A stretch of 34,168 nucleotides of DNA, from positions 1 to 34,168 of the IMG/VR virus record IMGVR_UViG_3300025789_000970; one strand, 5' to 3'. A model generated the notes under the pieces. That model was not told the DNA's origin. It did no database searches and saw only the letters and a program-made list of their open reading frames with translations. The position numbers and the translations under genes were made by a program. Below, in pieces: positions 5,670-14,241 of the stretch; within the stretch, counting starts at the first letter, position 1; the number at the start of each line of letters is the position of its first letter. Source of the stretch: a virus.

Positions 5670-8005
5670 TATAACTTACATGCCTCGCAATCATCTTCTA
5701 GTTCTTCAAAATGGAATCCATTAACTTGGACGCCATCTACTTTTGTTTCTTCTACTTCAACATTCTTACTGCCAGCTTTGTTGATTAGGCTGTAGTAGAA
5801 AGTTTTTAATCCCCACATTTGAGCTTGCATCAAATTCTTAGCAATCAATGTAGTTGGTACTTTACGGTCCGCAAAGTGTGCTGGATTGTAAAATGTGTTT
5901 GTACTTATGCTTTGGTCAATATAGGCGGCAAGAACTGCGGCAGTTTTCAAATAGCCGTCACAGTCCTTTTGTTCCCACATTAACTGATACTTGTTTTTAA
6001 GTTTAGCATACTCTGGTACAACCTGTGTAAACGATCCTGCTTTACTTTCCTTTGTGCTAATCAAGCTCATAGGCATTTCAATTCCATTAGTGCTGTTTAT
6101 AACAACACTACTGCTTTCAACTGGTGCAATGGCCATTAAGGTTGCATTACGAACTCCGTACTGTTTCATATTAGTGCGTAGTGTTTCCCAGTCAAGTTCA
6201 GGTGTAAAGTCCGCTAATTCATTAGAGCCATCGGCACGTAATTCCCAAGGAAACATGCCTTGCCCATAACGTGTCTTATCACTATGTGTACACGCTCCGC
6301 GTTCTTTAGCCAATTCTACTGTGGCTTCTGTTAGATAAAATGCTTGATGTTCCATCCAGGCTTTAACTTCTTGTAGTGCATCTTTGTCGCCATACTTCAT
6401 ACCGCGTTTGGCATGCCAGTAGGCTAGATTAGTTACACCAATACCAAGTGGCTGGATTTCGTCGTTGCTTAACTTAGACTGAATAGATAAAAAGTCCTGG
6501 TAATCCAAAATATTACAAAGGCTACGTTGAAGAATACGACAAGCACGACGCATGTCTTCAGGATTTCTAAAAGCACCCCAATTAATACTACCGAGAGTAC
6601 ACAGAGCAATTCGACCATCCGCGTCATCAAGACGTTTAAAAGGTTTTGTAGGTAATAGTATTTCACAGCAAAGGTTACTTTGATAAATTGTGTGGAACTC
6701 GGGATCAAATGGTCCTTGATTCTGTACGTTGTCAATAAACACTAGATAGATACGTCCAGTATCTGTACGCTCTTTAAGAATGCCGCCTTTGAATACTTCT
6801 TCAGCGGTCATTACTTTCTTACGCAAGTCTGTACGCTTTTCGTATTTTACATACAGTTCTTCAAATAGCTCTGTGTTACGATAAAAGGCTTCATATAAGT
6901 CGGGTACTTCATTCGGATCAAAGAAGGTGATGTTTTCTTTGTTCTTGAAACGGCGCCAAAAGAACTTGCTAAGGACAACTCCGTAGTCCATGTGTCTAAC
7001 TCTAGTTTCCTCTGTGCCTTGGTTGTTTTTAAGAACAATAAGGTCATCAAACTGATGATGCCAAATGGGATAAAATACAGTAGCACTTGCATTACGAATA
7101 CCTCCTTGACTGCATGAGCGTAAATCTCCGAACCATTTTTTCAAGAATGGTATCATACCAGTATGCATGATTTCGCCACCGCGAATTGGGGAGCCCAATG
7201 GGCGTAGTCGACCGATCTCCAGTCCAATCCCCGCACGTTTACTGGCATACTTGGCCATCATTTCGCCTGACGCGAAAATACTGTCCAAATCATCATCCGA
7301 GCGAATAAGTACGCAACTACTAAATTGTTTAGTAGGTGTTCCAAGCCCTGCCAACACTGGTGTAGCCAATGTGAACAAGCCATCACTAGCGGCTTGATAA
7401 TATTCTTTGATATATCGCATACGTGCTGAATTAGGTTCTTCTTTGTGGAAGACTGTAGCCGCGGCAATAATGTATCTAATTTGGGGAGTTTCATAAATTT
7501 CCTTTGTGGCACGATTGCGTACTAGATATTTTTCAATCAACTGTTCAATTGCCGCATAGCTATACTGTTCATCTTTTTCATGATCCAGCATAGAGTCCAT
7601 CTTATTCCAATCGTCTTCGGTGTACCACTCTAACAATTCTGGAGTGTATAGTCCTACCGATACATTGCGTTTTACAATAGAATAAAGACTTGGCACTTGA
7701 TACTGTCCGTAAACATCTTTTCTTAAAATGCTCAGGCGCTGTTTGCCTGCTACATATTGATAATTGGTATGTCCTACATCTGGGTTTGACTCTACATCAA
7801 TCAAATCAACAATAGCACGTAAAGTAATATTATCTATTTCGTTTGTGGTAATGCCATCATAGAAGTGTGGCTGACTTTTGATCTCAATCATACTTTGACT
7901 GACATCAGCAATACCTTTACAAACTTTCGCTACCTGGGCTTGCCATTTCTCAACGGCTAAGGGCTCCCTACTCCCGTCTCTTTTAATTACTGTAATCTTG
8001 GTCAT
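5669..8005 (-). CDS. nrdA: Ribonucleotide reductase class Ia large subunit
   Basis: A 778-residue R1 protein reducing ribonucleoside diphosphates to deoxy forms for phage DNA synthesis. An N-terminal ATP-cone (about 1-95, starting KITVIKRDGSREPL) suggests allosteric activity control. Active-site residues are C231 (KQFSSC) and N444-C446-E448 (SNLCCEI), the last matching N437/C439/E441 of E. coli, with an extra Cys447 next to the radical cysteine. The C-terminal swinging pair is C773/C776 (DCEACKL), spaced CxxC rather than the Cx4C of E. coli. It is the first gene of an operon with aldolase, nrdB and glutaredoxin, behind a leader of about 150 bases. Confidence 0.96.
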   Translation of the reverse strand: MTKITVIKRDGSREPLAVEKWQAQVAKVCKGIADVSQSMIEIKSQPHFYDGITTNEIDNITLRAIVDLIDVESNPDVGHTNYQYVAGKQRLSILRKDVYGQYQVPSLYSIVKRNVSVGLYTPELLEWYTEDDWNKMDSMLDHEKDEQYSYAAIEQLIEKYLVRNRATKEIYETPQIRYIIAAATVFHKEEPNSARMRYIKEYYQAASDGLFTLATPVLAGLGTPTKQFSSCVLIRSDDDLDSIFASGEMMAKYASKRAGIGLEIGRLRPLGSPIRGGEIMHTGMIPFLKKWFGDLRSCSQGGIRNASATVFYPIWHHQFDDLIVLKNNQGTEETRVRHMDYGVVLSKFFWRRFKNKENITFFDPNEVPDLYEAFYRNTELFEELYVKYEKRTDLRKKVMTAEEVFKGGILKERTDTGRIYLVFIDNVQNQGPFDPEFHTIYQSNLCCEILLPTKPFKRLDDADGRIALCTLGSINWGAFRNPEDMRRACRILQRSLCNILDYQDFLSIQSKLSNDEIQPLGIGVTNLAYWHAKRGMKYGDKDALQEVKAWMEHQAFYLTEATVELAKERGACTHSDKTRYGQGMFPWELRADGSNELADFTPELDWETLRTNMKQYGVRNATLMAIAPVESSSVVINSTNGIEMPMSLISTKESKAGSFTQVVPEYAKLKNKYQLMWEQKDCDGYLKTAAVLAAYIDQSISTNTFYNPAHFADRKVPTTLIAKNLMQAQMWGLKTFYYSLINKAGSKNVEVEETKVDGVQVNGFHFEELEDDCEACKL

Positions 8006-8163
8006 TGCTCTTTCTTATGGTTATCTGTGTTTGTTGTTATTGTTTAGGAAGTATTTAGTGATGACGAAACCGACCAACAACTATTCCTTAGTCGTTGATT
8101 TTAATTAGATTTGAAGGGGATTTGCCACCACCTTAGGTATATTTTATCATAGTAACAAAATAA
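8006..8163 (-). promoter_or_regulatory. Structured nrdA leader
   Basis: The untranslated leader expected from the promoter at 8164-8192. It holds a 9-bp hairpin (arms near 8084-8092 and 8098-8106; one G-U pair; loop AGGAA on the transcript), an AC-rich single-stranded stretch, and a weak AAGAAAGAG ribosome site before the ATG. I do not match it to a known riboswitch class. Any regulatory role is inference. Confidence 0.4.
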
Positions 8164-8192
8164 ATTATATACGCATTTATTTGTGTTGTCTA
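8164..8192 (-). promoter_or_regulatory. Sigma70-type promoter for the nrd operon
   Basis: Leftward TAGACA (8192-8187), 17 bases, then TATAAT (8169-8164): one mismatch in the -35. It lies just beyond the stop of the tailspike gene and is the only good promoter before nrdA. Confidence 0.65.
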
Positions 8193-8201
8193 TTCGTTTG
8201 A

Positions 8202-10121
8202 TTACAAATTAGCTGTGTAAGTAAAATTGAAATACCCTGCGTCACTAGCCAATGTATTTGAGTAATACACAGCTATTGAATATGGAGTTTGTCCTACTGC
8301 TCCAGTATATACATTACCAACTTGATCTAAATATTTGACTGAGAAGTCTAATTTTTGAGCATTAGTGTTAGTGCTGTCAGCTCCAGCGAAGTCGTATTCA
8401 TCGCTCAGTTGAATCTGCGCCGCAGTAACATCTGCACTGATGGTCATCAAACCTCTGCGACTAAAACTATTAATCGAACTTATGTAGTAGTAATTGATTA
8501 CATAGTTAATAGAACCACTTGGGTTGCCGGCTTGATCTGTGCTAACTGGAAGTCTAAACAAGAACATACTGCTGTTAGCATAGCCGATAGTAAGTTGCTG
8601 GCTTCCGAAGCTGTTGTAGATTCCATGTCCGCTTAGTTCTGGAACATAAGGAGTTGTTGTATTGCTGGTTAAAAAACTGCCAATTCTATCTGATTGATCA
8701 TTAACACTGCTGTTACCAAAACTTGCAAAATAAATTTGTGGATAAACTGCTTGTGTGTTACCTGCGCCATTACAACCAACATTGTTTAATTTAGAGTTCA
8801 TAGTTGTATTACCTGAACCTCTAGATACATAAACTGCCTGTTGTCTGATATTATTAAACTTACAATTTACAAATTGTGTTTGTCGAGGACCATATAGTTG
8901 TCCGTCTGTAACACCGTTAGATCCTACACCAATACTAACAGCCTGGTAAGCATCATCAAAATAACAATCTTCGAATATATTATTCAATATGTCATACTTG
9001 GAAAATATGCTGTAACTGAAACTTTTGAATTTGATATTTTTAAAAATATTATGTTCGCATGTTACCAGACTACCTGTGGCATTCATAATGATACCATTAC
9101 AGTTTGAACTTAAACTGTTTTGCCAATCACCTTGTAAAATTAGATCTGCAAACACACTATCACGCACACTGTCTAATTGTAAGCAAGTATTAACACCACT
9201 AACACTATGGACTGTTAAGCCCCTAACTTCAATGTTGCGTGGTTGTGTAGTAGCCAATGTACTGCTAATGGGACTTGGATTTCCAGGAGTACTAGAATCA
9301 TTAACAAACTGTATAGCTGGCCCAACTTTGCCAATGGTGATTGTAATACCTGTGCCAGTTGCTGTTGCGGCATTGCTAATAGTTACATTCTGTCCAGGTG
9401 TAACCAATTGCACTATAGTATTAGCAGGAATACCTGTACCAGATATCTTTGCACCTAACATGTCATTTGTTGCTGAAGGTAGGGTAACTGTTGTACTGCT
9501 GTTTACAGTAGATCCTACATACGCACTAACACCATTGTAATAGATAATAGTTTTGTCAGCGCCTGATCCGACGATTGTACTGTAACTTGGAACGTATATA
9601 GGGCTAGATGTATAATAAATGCCTGGGGGAATAGTCAATGTAACACGAGTTTGAACAGCCGCAGGAGTTCCGCTGGCATAACTAGAATTAGTAGTGTTAC
9701 TAGGCTGTGCTGGATTTAAAAATAGTTCATTAATAGCACGTTGTAGTGCTGAAGTATCATCGTTAACCGCATTACCCAATGCTCCAAAATCCGCAGTATT
9801 AACTTGATCATCTAAGCGTGTTTGAAAACTACGCTGTACTGGTGTGTTAGCATTAGGACCAGTAATAATACTGTTGTTGTTAACTTTGTAAGTGTATGAT
9901 AATAAACCTAGTAAATTGCTATAACTGCTTAGATCATTTACTGTTAATAAGCGTGTATTTCCAACAGCAGGCGATCCTTCTGCTACAGATCCGTTACCTA
10001 TGAACAACTGTTGGGTATCAATGGCCCATGCCATTTCTCCGGAAGCTAATTGTGGTAATCCTGTACCATCATTTGCTTTACCGCGTCTTACTTGTATGCG
10101 ACTTATTTGGACTACAGCCAT
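8202..10121 (-). CDS. Tailspike with pectate-lyase-like beta-helix
   Basis: A 639-residue virion protein. Residues 1-60 (QISRIQVRRGKANDGTGLPQ, then LASGEMAWAIDTQQLFIGNG) match the short attachment repeat found at the N-terminus of many tail fibre and tailspike proteins. From about 110, ADFGALGNAVNDDTSALQRAI is the entry motif of pectate-lyase-3 type right-handed beta-helix proteins, followed by about 450 residues of Asn/Ser/Thr/Val-rich repeats. It probably binds and may cut host surface polysaccharide; no catalytic residues can be assigned by eye. A late-type promoter (10143-10150) and AGAGGATATTCAC ribosome site precede the ATG. Confidence 0.8.
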   Translation of the reverse strand: MAVVQISRIQVRRGKANDGTGLPQLASGEMAWAIDTQQLFIGNGSVAEGSPAVGNTRLLTVNDLSSYSNLLGLLSYTYKVNNNSIITGPNANTPVQRSFQTRLDDQVNTADFGALGNAVNDDTSALQRAINELFLNPAQPSNTTNSSYASGTPAAVQTRVTLTIPPGIYYTSSPIYVPSYSTIVGSGADKTIIYYNGVSAYVGSTVNSSTTVTLPSATNDMLGAKISGTGIPANTIVQLVTPGQNVTISNAATATGTGITITIGKVGPAIQFVNDSSTPGNPSPISSTLATTQPRNIEVRGLTVHSVSGVNTCLQLDSVRDSVFADLILQGDWQNSLSSNCNGIIMNATGSLVTCEHNIFKNIKFKSFSYSIFSKYDILNNIFEDCYFDDAYQAVSIGVGSNGVTDGQLYGPRQTQFVNCKFNNIRQQAVYVSRGSGNTTMNSKLNNVGCNGAGNTQAVYPQIYFASFGNSSVNDQSDRIGSFLTSNTTTPYVPELSGHGIYNSFGSQQLTIGYANSSMFLFRLPVSTDQAGNPSGSINYVINYYYISSINSFSRRGLMTISADVTAAQIQLSDEYDFAGADSTNTNAQKLDFSVKYLDQVGNVYTGAVGQTPYSIAVYYSNTLASDAGYFNFTYTANL

Positions 10122-10142
10122 GTGAATATCCTCTATATAGGA

Positions 10143-10150
10143 TATTTATC
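10143..10150 (-). promoter_or_regulatory. T4-type late promoter motif
   Basis: GATAAATA on the minus strand, about 22 bases before the tailspike ATG and overlapping the stop of the upstream nuclease gene. It matches the T4 late -10 element (TATAAATA) read by the gp55 sigma factor, apart from the first base. Confidence 0.5.
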
Positions 10151-10868
10151 ACATCTGTTTGTAGTATTGTTCCACCCTATCCCACCAGCGTTTTTCCCAG
10201 TAGTCAAAGTCTTCGGGTTTTAATATAAACTCTTGATAAACTGGCTGTTCTATCATTATTAGATTTTCGTCTAATTTAGGGCTAACACACATTAAAACTA
10301 CACCTTTGCGTATATTAGTTCCATGCACTTCATTATGAGCAAGTGCATAAGCTGTTAGCTGTAGATAATAATCCTCGATCCACTCTTGTTTCTTAGGCTT
10401 GTTAGTTTGTTTGTAATCTAATATGGCTTCTTCGTTTAAATGCAAACCACATCCGTCTGTAGTTCCTGCATATAGTCCCGGAAAATACAAGGGAACTTCT
10501 ACACCCCATATTTCATTAACATTTTTAAGACCATGCTCTATTACAATTTTAGCCATTGCATGACTTTGTTTGCTGTAAGGGTTAGTACCCGGAGCATTAA
10601 TTACGCCTTGTTTGACATAGTCTTCAAGGAACTTGTGCATACGTGTTCCACGTCCTGCGGCTTCGGTTACTATTTCCTGTGCCTTAGTTTCGCCAACACG
10701 ACGTTTCCATGCCATCAAGGCGTCAATTTTTTCTTGTGATTTTGTTTTGTCTAGTATTGTAGTAACACTAGGAACTTTGGATCCATCTGGAGTAGCGTAA
10801 AGACGCTTACCTTCTACACTTTCTCTATTAATAGGCGTGTAGTTATATCTTTCTTTGAGTAAAGTCAT
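10149..10868 (-). CDS. PD-(D/E)XK family nuclease (RecB/Cas4-like fold)
   Basis: A 239-residue protein with the layout of phage PD-(D/E)XK exonucleases. SVTTILDKTK and GRGTRMHKFLEDYV (about 72-85) form the N-terminal helix with the conserved His. GVEVPLYFPGLYAGTTDGCG carries the metal-binding Asp, AILDYKQTNKPK has the D-x-K core, and YYLQLTAYALAHN is the following helix. Similar proteins are common in T4-like cyanophages and probably act in DNA recombination or processing. The ATG lies in the base of a strong 13-bp hairpin (10866-10897), suggesting translational control. The stop is TGA. Confidence 0.8.
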   Translation of the reverse strand: MTLLKERYNYTPINRESVEGKRLYATPDGSKVPSVTTILDKTKSQEKIDALMAWKRRVGETKAQEIVTEAAGRGTRMHKFLEDYVKQGVINAPGTNPYSKQSHAMAKIVIEHGLKNVNEIWGVEVPLYFPGLYAGTTDGCGLHLNEEAILDYKQTNKPKKQEWIEDYYLQLTAYALAHNEVHGTNIRKGVVLMCVSPKLDENLIMIEQPVYQEFILKPEDFDYWEKRWWDRVEQYYKQM

Positions 10869-10897
10869 AAGGTAAGTATACGCTTACTTACCTTATG
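10866..10897 (-). promoter_or_regulatory. Start-codon hairpin of the nuclease gene
   Basis: A perfect 13-bp inverted repeat: arms 10866-10878 (CATAAGGTAAGTA on the plus strand) and 10885-10897, six-base loop. In the leftward transcript the 3' arm ends in the ATG of the nuclease gene, and the only ribosome-site-like bases (AAGG) lie in the 5' arm. No T-run follows, so it is not an ordinary terminator. Confidence 0.65.
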
Positions 10898-10899
10898 TG

Positions 10900-11211
10900 T
10901 CAAGCCTTATCTGTTCGTTTTGTGGCACTCATTGCGGCGCTGGCTTTCATACTTTTCTTATGTACTGGTTCACCCACGCCTGGAGTTGGCTCATGCTTAT
11001 TAGTTTTAACCACAAGTCCTTGTCCATCAAATCGTTGTACTAACGATTTGATCATTGGATCTTTTTCATAGATATCATTAAACCCTTTGTAGTCTAGCGC
11101 TGGTGCACCAAAACGTCGATCCAATATATTATTCAAGTCTTCCCAACGGATGACTGATGCAACTGGATGATCAGGATTGTTTGCGGAAGATTGCAGATGC
11201 CTTAGTGTCAT
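10900..11211 (-). CDS. Unknown basic phage protein
   Basis: A 103-residue protein without recognisable motifs. The first half contains Trp and acidic segments (SVIRWEDLNNILDRRFGAP); the C-terminal third is rich in Lys, His, Pro and Ser (VVKTNKHEPTPGVGEPVHKK), probably disordered. The ATG (11209-11211) falls in the loop of a 7-bp hairpin and has no clear ribosome site. It lies between a virion-type protein and the PD-(D/E)XK nuclease. Confidence 0.65.
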   Translation of the reverse strand: MTLRHLQSSANNPDHPVASVIRWEDLNNILDRRFGAPALDYKGFNDIYEKDPMIKSLVQRFDGQGLVVKTNKHEPTPGVGEPVHKKSMKASAAMSATKRTDKA

Positions 11212-11219
11212 AACTAAGG
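11200..11219 (-). promoter_or_regulatory. Hairpin presenting the ATG in its loop
   Basis: Perfect 7-bp arms CCTTAGT (11200-11206) and ACTAAGG (11213-11219) around a six-base loop that contains the start codon of the 103-residue protein. The next gene downstream also has a start-codon hairpin. Confidence 0.5.
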
Positions 11220-11234
11220 GATCTGCTGTTTCAT

Positions 11235-12248
11235 TTACTTTTTTTTTGACTGAGCTAAAATCATGCCTAACTTACGGCTATAATCAATGCTTTCACGTTT
11301 TTCACGGCCTGTAATGCCTTCTGGAGCTTCTGCACCCATTGGAGCACCGCCAGCTTCTGGAGCTTCTGCACCTAAGTCTGGACTTGGAGCACCACCCATG
11401 TCAGGAGCACCACCCATGGCGCCTGCTGGAGCTGAACCCATAGTGTCTACTTCACCGCCTGATAATAATGCTAGGCCTTTTGATAAGCCCATACGACTTT
11501 GTTCTAATGCTGAGTATAATGATTCTAATGCGCCTTTAACTGCATCATTGTATTGTTGCGCAACGTCACTACCTTGTGTTTCTCTTATAGAGTCTACTAA
11601 TTCTAAAAGCTGTTCTGCTTTCAACTGTGCTGTATCTTCTAGCCAACCAGTGATTTGGTCAACCATATCTTTACTAGCCATGATGTTCTCAGCTTTTTCT
11701 TCTTCGCCTTCTAGCAATACATAGCTAGCTTGTGATTCGCTTAGGTCATAACGTGTAAGTAATTCTGCCTTTAATTCTACGCGATCGCTTTCGCCTAATT
11801 CAACTCTGTTTAATGCATTTTCAATCCAGCTGTTAGGAACTGAAAGTGCTTGTGCTCTTTGACGGAATGTTTTGTTTACGTAATTTTCTTCCACGGCCTT
11901 ATCCTTTTTCTTGTCTTTAGCGGCTTTCTTCATTGACTCTTTCTTATTGCCGTCTTTGTCTAGATCGATGTAGTCTGGTTTTGCACCTTCGTTCATCTCA
12001 CGTTCTAGGATAGCTTGATTGATACAATCTAACATTAAACGAGTCTTTTGATAAGCTGTGCTTTTTTGCATACTTTCAAAACTTTCGCTAACTTCAAACT
12101 GACTTAACTTGGTACGTAACTTGTTACGTGCATCTTCTAACTGTACATCACTGAACTGTTCTAAGTTTAATTTATAGCCAAACTTTTGTGCTAGACTTTC
12201 ATTAAGTCTGTTAGCTGTAATTGGCTTTGATAATTCTCTTAATTGCAT
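11235..12248 (-). CDS. Probable virion/prohead core protein
   Basis: A 337-residue acidic, helical protein. It opens MQLRELSKPITANRLNE, an LNE site followed by Ser that fits the T4 prohead protease consensus (L/I)xE. Near 96-115 is PDYIDLDKDGNKKESMKKA, a DxDxDG-like acidic loop followed by a Lys-rich run, familiar from virion proteins of T4-like cyanophages. The last third (about 265-325) is a Gly/Ala/Pro/Met-rich low-complexity segment with repeats of GGAP and GAEAPE. It has a full TATAAATA late promoter and a TTAGGA ribosome site. A scaffold or internal head protein is my best guess. Confidence 0.6.
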   Translation of the reverse strand: MQLRELSKPITANRLNESLAQKFGYKLNLEQFSDVQLEDARNKLRTKLSQFEVSESFESMQKSTAYQKTRLMLDCINQAILEREMNEGAKPDYIDLDKDGNKKESMKKAAKDKKKDKAVEENYVNKTFRQRAQALSVPNSWIENALNRVELGESDRVELKAELLTRYDLSESQASYVLLEGEEEKAENIMASKDMVDQITGWLEDTAQLKAEQLLELVDSIRETQGSDVAQQYNDAVKGALESLYSALEQSRMGLSKGLALLSGGEVDTMGSAPAGAMGGAPDMGGAPSPDLGAEAPEAGGAPMGAEAPEGITGREKRESIDYSRKLGMILAQSKKK

Positions 12249-12273
12249 GGTGGTATCCTAAGCTTCTATGATG

Positions 12274-12281
12274 TATTTATA
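12274..12281 (-). promoter_or_regulatory. T4-type late promoter motif, exact
   Basis: TATAAATA followed by C on the minus strand, 26 bases before the ATG of the 337-residue virion-type protein and overlapping the stop of the gene upstream. Exact match to the T4 late consensus. Confidence 0.65.
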
Positions 12282-12735
12282 CAAAACTCCACTTAAACAT
12301 CTTGGAAATCTTTTCCTTAAAATGCTCAGTGCGTTCTTGGCTGTATTCTAGCTTGTTTAACAATACTACGTATCGGCCAAAATCCTTGGCTTTTTTAATA
12401 TTATTAGCAAAAATCAAGCTGGCTGTATGATTGTTTCTGTATTCTGTGTCTATCTGTTTGATTTCAAACATCTTGTTTAGGTCGTTTCGATCGTAGGCTT
12501 TAGCCGCCATCAGGGCGCTGGTCTTGAGATAAAAACTACCTATTGGATCTATCACACTAGGCTTGGTTATTATCCAATCGCCTTGTTGATTAGTTTTAAT
12601 TGTGTATTGTTTATAAATTATATTGCCATTAGGCAAGATGTTTATAGGTAACGTTTTTTTAAAGTCTTCTTCAAATTGCGTGGCTAGCTCTTTGATTACT
12701 TTAGCTTTGGGTTTTTTATTTGTTTGGTTTTTCAT
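12277..12735 (-). CDS. Unknown Lys-rich phage protein
   Basis: A 152-residue basic protein starting at ATG 12733-12735 (MKNQTNKKPKAK); a TTG two codons upstream is possible but less likely. The start overlaps the previous gene by 20 bases, consistent with coupled translation. The middle has a strand-rich pattern with QQGDWIITKPS and a helical C-terminal half (SALMAAKAYDRNDLNKMFEI). No family recognised and no signal peptide or membrane segment. Confidence 0.65.
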   Translation of the reverse strand: MKNQTNKKPKAKVIKELATQFEEDFKKTLPINILPNGNIIYKQYTIKTNQQGDWIITKPSVIDPIGSFYLKTSALMAAKAYDRNDLNKMFEIKQIDTEYRNNHTASLIFANNIKKAKDFGRYVVLLNKLEYSQERTEHFKEKISKMFKWSFV

Positions 12736-12973
12736 TGGCAACTATTGTAGGATTAATATCTCCTATCTTAGTTACCAGACTTTTGCGAATCAGGCCTTGA
12801 ACTCTGAATTGATCATGCTCGCTAAGTTGTCCTAACTTGATAGGTTTCTTTAAACGCTCTAATAATTCTGCTTCTTCATTACTCATCCAAATCTCAAACC
12901 CGTCCAGTATACTGTACTTGTTGTGTTTGGTTGAAGGCTGTTCTAGACCAGCCATTAATTCGCTTATTTTCAT
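12716..12973 (-). CDS. Small protein with MKISELM leader
   Basis: An 85-residue protein. I chose ATG 12971-12973 (MKISELMAGLEQPS) because it gives an ATGA overlap with the upstream stop and the MKI leader shared with several proteins in the window. The rest is predicted mixed alpha/beta with FEIWMSNEEAELLERLKKP and a basic C-terminus. Function unknown. Confidence 0.7.
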   Translation of the reverse strand: MKISELMAGLEQPSTKHNKYSILDGFEIWMSNEEAELLERLKKPIKLGQLSEHDQFRVQGLIRKSLVTKIGDINPTIVANEKPNK

Positions 12974-13548
12974 TTGATGCCGGCAATGGTTAACCATTTG
13001 TACAGTTCGTCTTTTTCGCTCAACGGACTACGTGTACCTGTTCCTGAAACTGGAGCACGATTGGCTTTTTCCCATTTCTTATCGCGAATCTGATTGATAA
13101 AATTATCTGTTGCATCTCCGCCTACATCGTGATTGCCTTGGCTAATTAAATCGTGATGGCCTTCTTCCATATGGTGTTTGACAATATACTTTAATTCGGC
13201 CATTGCTTCTTCGGCATTGTCAAAACCAACTGTGTCGTGTCCCGACGCATAGTGTTTAACATACCAATTGCCGCCGCCTGGACTTGCTTCTGGATCTATA
13301 CCAATTTCACCTACAGGCTCCCCGTGATGCTTGAAAACTTTTTTAGTTTCGTCACCAATTTCTTCGCTAGTCTGCTGATCATCGCCTGCTGGAGTAAACT
13401 CGCCTTTCTTAGCAAGGTCTGAAATAGCTGTGGCGGCCGCAGGTGTTGTAGCAGTACCAACTGGTTTGCCATCAATATCTACTTCCTGGGCACCAGGCAT
13501 TGGTTTTAATGTAACGTCTGCTTCACCCAATATGTCTTTAATCTTCAT
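12970..13548 (-). CDS. His-rich protein with MKIKDILGE leader
   Basis: A 192-residue protein starting at ATG 13546-13548 (GGAGAACATA before it). The leader MKIKDILGE followed by Ala has the (L/I)xE form cut by T4-like prohead proteases. A low-complexity Pro/Ala/Thr segment follows (about 14-55), then a compact domain with NWYVKHYASGHDTVGFDNAEEAMAE-type sequence and many His (VKHHMEEGHHD). The end (EKDELYKWLTIAGIK) is helical. No known family identified. It overlaps the upstream nucleotidyltransferase gene by 11 bases. It may be a packaged internal head protein. Confidence 0.65.
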   Translation of the reverse strand: MKIKDILGEADVTLKPMPGAQEVDIDGKPVGTATTPAAATAISDLAKKGEFTPAGDDQQTSEEIGDETKKVFKHHGEPVGEIGIDPEASPGGGNWYVKHYASGHDTVGFDNAEEAMAELKYIVKHHMEEGHHDLISQGNHDVGGDATDNFINQIRDKKWEKANRAPVSGTGTRSPLSEKDELYKWLTIAGIK

Positions 13549-14224
13549 TATGTTCTCCGAGGCTAAGATTAGCACTTTCTAGTTTATGTATGTATTTACG
13601 CAATTTGTCAATTTGTCCTCTAGCTCTGAGTAGCTTGAAAGCTAGATTTTCTACACTTTGTTCGCCATTAGCTTCTAAACCGGCCTTGCGTAGACGTTTT
13701 AAATCGTCCATAGCTTGTTTACATTTTGCCAAATCTCCGCTACGCATAGCACTATTGATTTGGCCGGCATAGTTACGTGCTTTGGCTTTGATATCTCTAG
13801 CTGGAACTGTAGGTTCTATATGCTCAGGTTTACTTAGCCATTTGTTATCCAGTACGCTATAGATACCTGCACTATGATGTACTTGGCTAGCAGGTTGTAC
13901 ATATAGTTCAACTGGAATGCCTCGTATTTTTAAATCATATGTGTTATTGTACTGTATTTTTTCAGCTGTGAATAATTCTTCAGTGTTAACAACTAAGTGC
14001 AAGTCCATGTCACTGTATTCACTGTAGTTATAGCCGGCACTTGACCCGCTAAGTGTAACATCTTTTAGTTTAATGCTAGGTTGTTCAAGAAACTCGATAA
14101 AGTTCTTGGCTATCTTTAATAGTTGATGACGTACTTCAGTACGCATGTGATCACCGTCCCAGATTACTGGGTTCAGTTCATGATGATGTGGATTTGGATC
14201 TATTGATAGTTCTTGAAAGTACAT
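13538..14224 (-). CDS. Nucleotidyltransferase-fold protein
   Basis: A 228-residue protein with the Pol-beta-type nucleotidyltransferase signature: GSSAGYNYSEYSDMDLHLVV (about 61-80), in which GS and the D-x-D pair would bind nucleotide and metal, followed by a strand with a third acid candidate (GIPVELYVQ). The C-terminal half is a helical basic region (KQAMDDLKRLRKAGLE). Substrate unknown; such proteins in T4-like phages are uncharacterised. The ATG is partly enclosed by a small hairpin (14223-14241) and no ribosome site is visible. Confidence 0.7.
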   Translation of the reverse strand: MYFQELSIDPNPHHHELNPVIWDGDHMRTEVRHQLLKIAKNFIEFLEQPSIKLKDVTLSGSSAGYNYSEYSDMDLHLVVNTEELFTAEKIQYNNTYDLKIRGIPVELYVQPASQVHHSAGIYSVLDNKWLSKPEHIEPTVPARDIKAKARNYAGQINSAMRSGDLAKCKQAMDDLKRLRKAGLEANGEQSVENLAFKLLRARGQIDKLRKYIHKLESANLSLGEHNED

Positions 14225-14241
14225 TCTGTATTTAACAGAAT
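14223..14241 (-). promoter_or_regulatory. Small hairpin abutting a start codon
   Basis: Perfect 7-bp arms ATTCTGT (14223-14229) and ACAGAAT (14235-14241) with loop ATTTA. On the leftward transcript its 3' arm runs into the ATG of the nucleotidyltransferase-like gene, and its 5' arm holds the stop of the preceding gene. Confidence 0.4.

Noticed and set aside
9025-9540. 171-residue rightward ORF in the tailspike region
   Set aside because: Antisense to the tailspike gene, with no start signals; an effect of biased codon use.
11287-11724. 145-residue rightward ORF, Pro/Ala/Ser-rich
   Set aside because: Antisense shadow of the Gly/Ala/Pro-rich end of the 337-residue virion-type gene.
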